A stretch of DNA of 64,000 nucleotides from assembly GCA_018902385.1 (NCBI GenBank), contig JABSSW010000044.1, forward strand, positions 186,001-250,000. The letters are read 5' to 3'. The notes beneath the pieces were generated by a model. That model was not told where the DNA came from and searched no databases. It saw only the letters and a program-made list of their open reading frames with translations. Below, one piece after another: positions 26,920 to 35,933 of the stretch. The position numbers were made by a program, and so were the translations under genes. The first letter of the stretch is position 1, and every line of letters starts with the position of its first letter. Origin of the DNA: Physcia stellaris (Eukaryota > Ascomycota > Lecanoromycetes > Caliciales > Physciaceae).

Positions 26920-27425
26920 TCAACATGCAAACACGATCATAAACTGCGAAATAAAAATCGTTGTAAAAACATTTCGTCAAAATTCGAACATGAATGAAAA
27001 CTACGAAATCATAAATTACGAAATATAAAATCGTTGCAAACATCTCGTTAAAATTTGAACATATCAACAAAATCATAAATCGCGAAACATAAATCGCTTG
27101 TCAAGACATTTCGTCAAAATTCAAATATATTTTCATATGTAATAAAATCAATCGAAAGCGAAATATAAATCAATTGCAAACATTTCGTTCGAACTAAAAC
27201 ATACGAATAGAAATCAAAGATAAATTCAACATGTAAACAGATCAAAAATTGCGAAATATATGATCGTCGCAAACATTTCGTCAAAATCTGAACATGTAAA
27301 CAAAAATAAAATACGCAACGAATGTGCGTTGAACGTCTCGTCATGTTTTAACATGCGTAAAATCATACATTGCAAAATATAATGTCGTTGCAAAACATTT
27401 TAACAAAATTCGAGCAAACATGAAT
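26920..27425. repeat. Degenerate tandem repeat, about 60-95-bp units
   Basis: At least six imperfect units share the pattern GCGAAATATAAATCGTTGC, AACATTTCGTCAAAATT and GAACATG with A-rich linkers (cores near 26946, 27018, 27073, 27160, 27253 and 27370). No coding potential. It lies in the non-coding interior of element A. Confidence 0.6.
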
Positions 27426-27894
27426 CAGAAAATTGCGAACAAGCATCTCATGATAACAAACAATCAGAAAATAAAACATAAATTGTGCATTTACAAAAAT
27501 GAAAATCGAAAAAATCTCGCACAAACACAAAGTTTCATGATTTTTTTTTTGTCATATAGAACACAACGTCGATATAATTTCGAACGTCACATAAAACGAC
27601 TGACGATTAATGAGAAATTCGTTTGCAAAATATACATGACTCAATGAAAATATCATCGTTTAAATTTCTTGCGAAATTTTTCAAAAATAAGTCAAACATG
27701 CAAATAATGCGCGAAAAACTCGCGATAATGTTAATAACATAAAAATCAAAATAAAATGTCGTTTTGCTTCTTGACGAAATTATGACTAAAAAAAAAAAAA
27801 TTTCGTTAAAAACAAACATTTAAAATTCATGCATCAATTATAAAACATTGACATTGACAAAAAAACAATTACAAATATAATCAAATCGCGAACA

Positions 27895-28420
27895 AGTCGT
27901 GTCACAGATTTAGATCAAATCGTACAGCGAGAACGTATTTGAAATTCAATAGCACGTTTTGCATTCAGTATCATGACGCGTTCAGAGTTGAACGTGTTCT
28001 GTAAAGCATTCTATTTGATAAAGCAATTGACTTAAATAATTATGTCAATATTGTGACGCGAATCGACGTTCTATAGTTTCGATTAAACGACTAGATCTCG
28101 AACAAATCGTATAGCGAAAAGATATCTGAAAATCAATAACACGACGAATACAATCTTTCGATGATACAATTGACTCGAAAACAATTCAATATCATAACGC
28201 GTTCAGACGTTCAACGTTTTGCAAATATAATCTCTTTGATAAAACAATTGATTCGAATAGTCATGCTAGTTTCGCGACGCGATAAGCGTTTTACAGTCAC
28301 GAATAAATGATCGAATACGATTAAATCGTGCAACAAAAACATATTTGAATATCGAATATCATGACGCATTCAGCGCTTTGTAAATACAATTCGTTGACAG
28401 AACAATTGATTCAATAATTC
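27895..28420. repeat. Degenerate tandem repeat, about 190-220-bp units
   Basis: Three imperfect units each contain AAATCGTACAGCGA-like sequence followed by TATTTGAAATTCAATA and, further on, a CATGACGCGTTCAG-like stretch and GATAAAACAATTGATT (unit cores near 27920, 28105 and 28325). No coding content. Confidence 0.6.
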
Positions 28421-28463
28421 GACAACACGATTTCATGTCATCATTTTGTGCTGTTTATTGTCT

Positions 28464-28535
28464 AGAATTTACGACGCATGAAGAGTTGAATCGTGTCAAA
28501 AACATTTTCAAAAATTGTTGTTCGATTTAATTGAA
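28464..28535 (+). repeat. 72-bp segment shared with fossil B
   Basis: Matches 16621-16692 in 67 of 72 positions by eye (AGAATTTACG...CGCATGAA...TTGAATCGTGTCAAAAAC). In B this lies shortly before the right LTR. It points to common descent of the 3' interiors of A and B or to another fragment of B. Confidence 0.6.
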
Positions 28536-29099
28536 CGTTGAATATAGTGAATGTGAAATGAAAATAAAAAATCGAAAAGATTTTCGAAATTTGATATATC
28601 GAATGCGATCGCGTTTATTCGACGTCTTTCGCGTTTAATCATTTTTTTCTCGTCATTTCATCGATTTTGATATATGAAACAGAAAAATAAAAAGATAAAT
28701 ATTGATTCAAATTCAAATTTCATTGTCATTCAATTAGTTGTCAATCATCATATCGAAATTCGTGAATTGTACGAAATCAAATTTTCGATATTGAAAACAA
28801 CAAACAATTGAATCATCAAATCATACTTTTCTTGAATCATTCACGAAAATAATTTTCAAATTTTTAACGCAAACTGATAGAAATCGAAATGAATGATAAT
28901 TTCGAATGCGAAAATCACGATCACAATACTTTTTCAAATTTTCGAATTTCAACAATATGCGATGCGAAAATCACGATCATAATGATTTTTCAAGTCATAA
29001 AAATGCAACATATTTACAGCAAACGTGCAAATTTCAACAATGATTTTGAGCAAATGATATAATTATTTCAAAAAGTTTCGATGTTTAGAAGAAAACGCG

Positions 29100-29398
29100 T
29101 GTAAAAAATTCAAAATTCAAAATTTGCAAAAAGTGCGAATCGAATTTCGATTGTCAAAAATTCAAATCAAGCAAATTCGAAACATCAATTCACGAAACGA
29201 TCAATTTCATTATATTAATCATTCGACATTCATATCGCATATCGATTAAATATTCATGCGCAAAAATTCAAAAATTCGTACAATTGAACAGACAAAACGA
29301 ATATATATTGCGAAATTTGCAAAACAATTAATTTAACAATTATTAATTTAGTCATATTATTGTTTTTGTTATATATTTTTGATGCAATGTTTTTTACA
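29100..29398 (+). repeat. Right LTR of fossil A
   Basis: Ends TTTTTTACA and is followed by AATTG, which repeats the five bases before the left LTR. Confidence 0.9.
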
Positions 29399-30776
29399 AA
29401 TTGAAACGAACAACATGTGAAAACAAACGTCAACGCATATGAATTCATTGTTACAATGAAAAATACAAATTGAAAAAAATCATATCAATCGAATTGATTA
29501 TTTAAAACAAACACAAAAACGAAAACACAATCGATTTCACATACACGACGTCGTTATTCAAAAACAATATTATCGAAACGAACATCGACAAAAAAATGAA
29601 CAATCATTCGAATCATCGTTCGATCAAAACGATATTGAATTTACGAACGAAAACGATCGAAACAAAACGCACAAAAATTTGAAAAAAAACGAACGTAAAC
29701 GTTTTTCGAAAAAAATTACAAATCAAAATAACGAACAATAAAACGTTTTCGTCATCGAAAAAATATTTAACAATCGAACAAACGAAATCGATAAACAAAT
29801 AAAAAAATTGATGAAAACAATTCAAAAAATCATCGAAATATTCATTTCGTTTAACAAATCGAACGTATATTCGAAATCGAAATTTATTGAAAAATGCAAA
29901 CAAATTTCGAAAACGACAAAAACGATCAAAAAAAAATATCAACGCAAAAACGAAATCGAAAAACTGTGAATATCATACAAAAAAATCAAAAATCATTTGA
30001 ATCGCGTCGTCGTCAAAATCATAAAAATACAATACAAAAAAAAAATCGAAAAAAAATGCGATATATCAAATAATATGTGAAAAATTTGCAAATGAACAAA
30101 AAACAAAATTTCGAAAAAAATTTGCATGTCAATTTTACACGATTATTCATTCATGTTATCAAAAACGAATTCAATCAAAAAAACAATCATATTTTTGAAA
30201 AAAAAATTTCGTCGTCGTCAACGATAATTTTAACGAATATACAAAAAATTACATACAATCAAAATTTGAAATTGAAAAACATACAATTTCACGAAATAAT
30301 CAAAATTATTGCGATACAAATTTTCAACAAAATTTCAAAACACGACGACATCATCAACAAAATACTGAAATGAATCAACGACATCATAACATTTCATTTA
30401 CAACGCATATTTAACGTTAATTTGAACGCAAAATATTGTTTTGAACATTTTCGAAAATCGATTACAATCGCATTGCGCAAATCAAACAAAAAAACGTATT
30501 CATTCGCATTTTCATATCGATCGATAATTTTGTTGAATACAATAAACAAAATCATGAAATTCATATTGATTAAACGTATTAATTATTTGACGAAAACGTA
30601 CAATTTGTTGTCGTGTACGTATTTCGAAATCAGAAAAAACACATTCACAAAACACGTTTTGTATTACATGATGAAACGTATACATTTGATTTGAAATAAA
30701 AAAAAAAATCGTAATTATGTTGTTGAACGTAATGAAAACATTCGACAACATAACACGACAAAAATTATTGCACAAT
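29399..30776 (+). pseudogene. LINE ORF2: endonuclease end and first part of reverse transcriptase
   Basis: The LINE resumes after element A. The frame near 29600-29650 reads SNHRSIKTILNL, like the DHxPI end of APE endonucleases. From about 30420 the reverse transcriptase is clear: CFEHFRKSITIALRKSNKK, then YRSIILLNTINKIMKFILIKRI, matching the fungal LINE pattern of REStxxLRKPGKKDYxxPxSYRPIALLNTLGK, and LLNVMKTFDNITRQKLLHN matches the LLLDVTGAFDNV motif A. A copy of repeat R interrupts it directly after LLHN. Confidence 0.75.
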
Positions 30777-31695
30777 AGTACACTTTCTATAAAAAAATAT
30801 TCAGTAAATTCGCTTGACGCGAATGATCGATCGAGAAAAATTCTGATCAATTTTGCGTTCGTATTGTTTAAAGTCGATAATTTTCATCAATTGAAAATTC
30901 GAATTTTCAATGCGATAAATTATCAAATTCTTTTCGTTCAATCATCAAAACTCATTTTGAGTGCGAAAATTCGTACAGTTGTTTCGTATCTTGCACATCA
31001 ATCAGCAATCACATATGATTTTCACTTATTTAATCAAGATTGTAAATCTGAATAAGCGCATTTCAATGTTGCAAAAATGACAAAAATCGACTCATTATCG
31101 CAATAGTTTTGCGACTTCGAAAACTTCGTCGTCGTCAAATTTGTGTCAGACGATCAGTTGAGATGTTTGCGAAAAAATTTCGTTTAATTCATTTTCGTTT
31201 GTACAATTGCTTCGCATCTTGCATTTCAATCAACAGTCACATATGATTTTCATTTATCTAGTTAGAATTGTAAATCAGAATGAGCGCATTTCAATGCTTC
31301 AGAAATTATTGAAATCGATTCATTATCGCAATAGTTGTGAAACTTTGAAGATTGCGAAATTGCGAAATTTGTGTTCGTTTCTCAACTCTTCGCAATGTTC
31401 GCAACGTTTCAATGCGATCTCGATCATAATTTCATGCGCATTCGATCGATTTTCGATATTATTGATTATTTGAATAGAGTTCACTTCGAGTTTCAAAACG
31501 AATCTTCGTTTGTATATTTTACTGACTGAATGCAAATGTTATTAAGATGCGAAATCGATGAAATCGCAAAACGAATGCGAAATCATTGAGATTCTGCGAA
31601 AATTTAAGCAATTTTATCAAATCTGATTTTAACTCTAAAAGCTTTCGACAAAGTTTTTTTTAAAAAAACTTTCGAGTTTACTTGTTTGAAAATGA
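30777..31695 (+). repeat. Repeat R, most complete copy, inserted in the LINE
   Basis: About 0.92 kb from ACACTTTCTATAAAAAAAT to an A/T-palindromic TTTTTTTTAAAAAAACTTTCG end. Two tandem internal units (about 30975-31110 and 31200-31340) contain CAATCAACAGTCACATATGA...GAATGAGCGCATTTCAATG. The reverse transcriptase frame before and after fits together once this is removed, so R arrived after the LINE. No coding content; it may be a non-autonomous element or a solo terminal repeat. Confidence 0.65.
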
Positions 31696-33608
31696 AACGA
31701 TTCGACGAAAAATTGATACGATTTATTGATTTTTTTTTGAACAACAAAATGACGATATTAAAAACAAACGAATACGATATCGAATAATTGAAAATTTTTA
31801 TAAACATTTCACAAAGTTTATTCATGTCATCGATTTTATTTTATTTTTACAACGCATCATTATTGAAAAAATTAAAACGAAAAAATATTTTTGCGAACGA
31901 TTTCGTCGATGACGTGAAATTGATGAACGAAAATCAAATCATTGAAAAATGTAACGAAAAAATAATTAAAACACACGAAAAAATTTGCGTATCGTGAACA
32001 TTGAAACACGAAATGAAATTCGCATCGTTCAAATATCAATTCATTTATTTCAATCGAAAAAAAAACACAAACGTTATCGAATTTATACGATTGTTCGAAT
32101 TCAATCAAATGATAAAAACGAAAAAAAAAATGAAATATTTAAAAATTATTATGAACACGAAATTCAATTGAAAAACGCACGTGAATCAAAACAAAACGAA
32201 AACATTGAAATCGATAAAAACATTGCGAAATTTCAACGATACAACATAAAATGCAAAATTTTCACGAATGAAACAAATGATGCACGCGATTTTCATTTCA
32301 CAATTCACATACGCATGTTCGATGTGATACACGTCGACAAAAAAAAATTATTTCAAAAAAATAATCAAGAATTTGACGAACGTGCAATATCAAATCGAAA
32401 AAATTATAACAAAAACATACAAAATAACGTCGAAAAAAACGTTCAACATCGAAATCAATTCAATGTCAATGCATTTGCGATTGAACAAATTCATCAACGC
32501 GACGACAATAAAACTGATCACAAATTCGACGTACGAAACGATTATAAAAAATCGTTTCATCAAAAAATCGAAATGCGTTAATTCATTGAAAAAATTAATG
32601 AATAAATTCGAACGCAATACGAACATCAAAACAAAAAATATAAAAAAAATAATTTCATTCGCGACGTCGTCATGATGAACATCGTCGCGCGTACGTATCA
32701 ATAAAAACAAAAAAAAAATCGAAAAAAATCACAAAAAACAATTCGAATTGTATTCAATCAATTACATTTACATCGACGAAAATGACATCAACGATAAAAT
32801 AAAAATCGTAACGATTTCGTCAAAAACGAATTCAACAACGTCAAAAACATATTTGAAATTCATAACGTCATACACAATGTATTCGACGAAATTGTACGAA
32901 ATCATTTTGACAAAAATCATGAAATTACATTCGTTTATCGAAAAAATGAAAAAATCGAAATTTGTCATTTGCATCGATAATCAAACAACGATATTTGCGA
33001 TTTACAATTCGAAAATCAATTCGAATCAATATTTGATGAAATGAATAATATGATTGATTGACGATTTACGACGTCAAAACATCGAAATGAAATTGCATTG
33101 AATATCGATTCACGTTGACATCGAAAACAATAAAAAAACGAACGTTGCGATCAAACAAATCACGAAATGAAAATTGAAAAATCAAAAAAATAAACGAAAA
33201 AAAATGAATACGAATCAAATTGTTTCGCAAACACAATTGATGAAAATGTTGAAAAACGCGATCAAAATCACAATGAACAAAAAAATGCAACATCAATGAA
33301 TTAACGAATGAAAAAATTGCGATAAAAACAAAACGTTATATTCGATAATAACGAAATCGAACAAATCGATATTGAAATTACACGACAAATTCAACAAAAA
33401 ATTCAACGCAATTGCGATACAATTTCGAACGATCAAAATTGATTTGAAAACGTTTTTGTACAATAAAAAAACAATCGAAAATTTTTCGTGTTCGTGCAAA
33501 CGTGACAAACAAACGATTAAACATGTGTTTTTCGAATGCAACAAATTGAAAAAATATCGAAAAATTTTTGAATCGACGAAATTCGAAAAGCAAAATGAAA
33601 AAAATTGA
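31696..33608 (+). pseudogene. LINE ORF2: reverse transcriptase end, RNase H, C-terminal finger
   Basis: RFDEKLIRFIDFFLNN and ISQSLFMSSILFYFYNA match the fungal LINE pattern IPQGSPxSPILYLFYNA, and FANDFVDDVKLM is the catalytic FVDD box. RNase H is seen as YIDENDIND, MYSTKLYEIILT and FVICIDNQTTIFAIYN (about 32748-33044). The end carries CSCKRDKQTIKHVFFEC (about 33485-33540), the usual C-terminal zinc finger of these elements. Many breaks occur throughout. Confidence 0.75.
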
Positions 33609-33960
33609 AATTGACGAACGTGTTGATCAATTCGATCAATTTGAAAAAAACAACAACGTTAATAAAAAAATCAAAATTCATTGATTATTTAAAAATTTCA
33701 TTCGAAAACGACGAAAAATAGCGAATGCGAAAAAAATGCATTGAAATGAAAAATTTTACACGAAAAAAAATTAAAAAAATCATAAAAATAATGATGTTTG
33801 AAATGATTTGCTCGAACAAAAAAACAAAACATCAAAAAAAAAAAAAAATTGTATAAAGTCAAAAATCTTTTAGAAATGATTGGCTCGATTAGTTTTAGTC
33901 GCATAACGAATTTCAGACGAAGTCGATTCGAGTGTTTAATGAACTAATCAATCAATCAAT

Positions 33961-33978
33961 CAATCGATAATCGGCGCC
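33961..33978. repeat. Right copy of 18-bp target-site duplication
   Basis: CAATCGATAATCGGCGCC, identical to 9735-9752, directly after the AATC repeat tail. Confidence 0.85.
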
Positions 33979-34533
33979 AAGCCGCCAACAGGATGTCTTC
34001 AACCTCATCCATGATCCAACATCCTGTCAAAGTTACCTTCTTCCATGGAACTCACCAAGCAATCGAATCAAGCTTCTCGAAGGTCATCTGAAACATTGCT
34101 CGACTGACCATGGCCACGAAAAGTCGCCTAAAGCATTTACACCCGACCCACGGCACGGGCCAGCTCTTCCATGCGCGCCTTGCACTCGCTGAGTTTGGAG
34201 TTTCATGTCTGATGGCGCGACACAAATATTCCGTCACACATCGATATTTACGCCATCGTCTATTATAATTAGTAGCACGATAGACATCGCCTGGGAGTCT
34301 GCAGATCAAGCCGCGAAATGGGCCACTCAGATTATTCGAAAAGAAAAAGTAGGCTTCAACTGCTTGAAGGTAGAAGGCGGCGTCGCGCAATTCATGTGGC
34401 ATGGCTTGCTTTTCGTTTTTGCACGCTTATATCTCTGCTTCGCCCAGTCATTTCTGTCTTCCTGCATCCATTGTGATCTTCGTATCAGCGTACGGTTGGA
34501 CATTACGGCCAAGTACAGTATTCATAGCCTCTC
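33979..34533. other. Intergenic, promoter side of the membrane-protein gene
   Basis: Host composition. The open frames on both strands shadow each other and show no domain. The first 12 bases (AAGCCGCCAACA) continue a 20-base near-match with 41227-41246. Confidence 0.4.
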
Positions 34534-35444
34534 ATGATGTACCCAATAGAGCGCGGTTCGCGCTTGCCCTTCGCCCTTCGCCTGCTGACTGTACCTGTGT
34601 CTGTCCTTTGCATCATCGCCTTTTCATGTGTTACTGCGTGGAATCCCAGGAATGACGCCGATGCGAAGTTGGAGTGGGGAATCAAGTATCTTGAAGAAAG
34701 CGCCTTTCTACCGGTATGCTGTTTATGTTCTTGCGATTCTCTCAATTCACAACCCAGTAATTAGTCAAGAATAATCAAGATATCGTCATAGTAGCGTCTT
34801 GGTCGTTTGATGCTGATATAGGCTTCTTATTGCAGACCATTATCTCATTGATCTACACTGTTACGTGTTTTTCGTACTTCCTATACAGAAAGACACCAAT
34901 GGGTCATGGCGTGGATATCATGCTTGATGCCGTGATCATCATCGTCAACATCGTTCCCATTTCGTATATGATTGGAGTCAATGGACCAATGCAATGGGTT
35001 ATGGACGGATCTAATCCTACCAGTGACCATAACTTTGCCGGGAGATGGGAAATTGTTGGAGTGGTGGGTCTTTGTCTGCTTGAGTAAGTACACTTGTTTA
35101 TTAGCCCGAGAACTTTCCCGATATCCTTCAACATCCAATTCACAGAATGTTAACAATACCGCAGGTTCCTGCATATCCTCCTCATCTTTATCGCTGGCAG
35201 AGCTCTCCACCGTGAACGGACTACGGGAAGAGGCGAAAGCGCAGTCGGCACGAAAGATGGTTGCAGTCTAAAGCCAGCGCCGAGCAAAACTTATCTTGAG
35301 TATGTGGAAGAAATGGAAAGGGCAGGGAGCGCTATGGTAGCTGAGTTGACCGCGAGAGAGATCCAAGCGGAAAGAGCAAGGATAGAGGAGAAAAGTGGGG
35401 TGAAAGGCTACGATTATGGAAATTCTTGGGCCAAGCTTGTATGA
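34534..35444 (+). CDS. Four-TM membrane protein, MARVEL-like, function unknown
   Basis: Three exons (34534-34713, 34836-35083, 35165-35444) with GTATGC/TTGCAG and GTAAGT/CGCAG introns give 235 residues; phases match at both joints. Four hydrophobic segments are seen: residues about 13-34 (LTVPVSVLCIIAFSCV), 61-78 (TIISLIYTVTCFSYFLY), 87-110 (MLDAVIIIVNIVPISYMIGV) and about 128-153 (EIVGVVGLCLLEFLHILLIF). A charged, coiled-coil-prone C-terminus of about 80 residues (YLEYVEEMERAGSAMVAELT...) faces the cytosol. The plan fits the loose group of fungal MARVEL-like four-TM proteins, but no diagnostic motif is present, so the name is tentative. It is the first gene right of the transposon nest and shows normal host composition with no sign of mutation leaking in. 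Confidence 0.75.
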
Positions 35445-35933
35445 CGTTTTCAATAGGAACGATTTATGAATGAAGAACCTTCCTTATAAGCCACCATTCA
35501 TCGATTGACGACTAAAACGCAATCCTCCTTTCCCAAACAATTCCTTGGCTAAGCTGTCTGATCAAGATCTTACCTCTCATAAACGAGGGCAAAGCGCTCC
35601 CATTGTAGCCTACCGACTGTTACCAGTACTGTATTAAAGATCGAGAACTTGGTGAGATGGTGCGACGACCTCCTTGAATAACAAATTGCATTGCATCTGC
35701 TGCTTGTACTCTCTGTGCCCACCTCAGGGCAATAATGGATTTGATGGTACAGGCACCCTTCGGGGCTAGCTCGGCGCGGGAAACTGCCGCGCCTAGTGGC
35801 GCTTCGGCATCAACCATGCAAATTTTTGGTGAAGGGGACGACTAGTCGAGATCTTGCCCCTTCAGTCCTTGACCAACCACGCTCATTCTTGTTCGTCCAT
35901 TCTTTGGTACAGTTTCGGCGGTGTGGCGTTAAG
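35445..35933. other. Intergenic, promoter side of mitochondrial EF-Tu
   Basis: Nothing recognisable apart from the probable 3' untranslated region of the four-TM gene and promoter of the EF-Tu gene. The frame at 35796 that runs into the EF-Tu gene is open upstream of its ATG, but the Met at 35934 gives the better presequence. Confidence 0.45.

Larger units (their letters stand above)
11974..29398 (+). mobile_element. LTR retrotransposon fossil A, nested in the LINE
   Basis: A pair of near-identical 299-bp LTRs (11974-12272 and 29100-29398) begins TGTAAAAAA and ends TTTTTTACA. The 5-bp flanks AATTG (11969-11973 and 29399-29403) are the target-site duplication, which proves insertion into the LINE. 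A purine stretch (AGAAGAAAA) precedes the right LTR. The interior is occupied by fossils B (12372-17088) and C (17768-22513), copies of repeat R and tandem repeats. I recognise no coding part of A itself in what remains (about 22514-29099 and two smaller pieces), so it may be a large non-autonomous element. It is broken. Family beyond LTR class is not clear. It is younger than the LINE and older than B and C. LTR divergence is about 3 percent, but mostly RIP-type, so it is no clock. Confidence 0.85.
9753..33960 (+). mobile_element. Tad-like LINE, full length, split by later insertions
   Basis: The AT-rich block is best read as one non-LTR retrotransposon. It is bounded by the 18-bp duplication and ends in repeated AATC units (33948-33960), like the simple-repeat tails of fungal LINEs. 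Removing element A (11974-29398, with its 5-bp duplication) and the R copy at about 30777-31695 leaves roughly 5.9 kb, a normal size for Tad-family elements. Recognisable parts in order are: ORF1 with CCHC knuckles (about 10840-11010), an APE-type endonuclease start (11527-11973) that continues at 29404 (SNHRSIKTILNL-like end at about 29610-29645), reverse transcriptase from about 30077, its FVDDVKLM motif at about 31905-31928, RNase H (about 32748-33044) and a C-terminal C-x-C...H...C finger (about 33480-33540). Mutation has broken the frames at many places, so it is dead. The last 105 bases or so are much less mutated. Confidence 0.85.

Noticed and set aside
26920-28420. A CRISPR array
   Set aside because: Units are degenerate, with unequal spacing and no unique spacers, in a fungal transposon nest.
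9753-33960. Dozens of open frames of 60-130 codons as genes
   Set aside because: Loss of CpT and ApG removes many chances for stops in some frames; most of these frames carry no domain. Only those matching transposon parts were kept, as remnants.
9735-33978. A Starship-like giant cargo element bounded by direct repeats
   Set aside because: No tyrosine recombinase (DUF3435-type) or cargo genes are seen. LINE parts plus an AATC tail explain the 18-bp repeat better.
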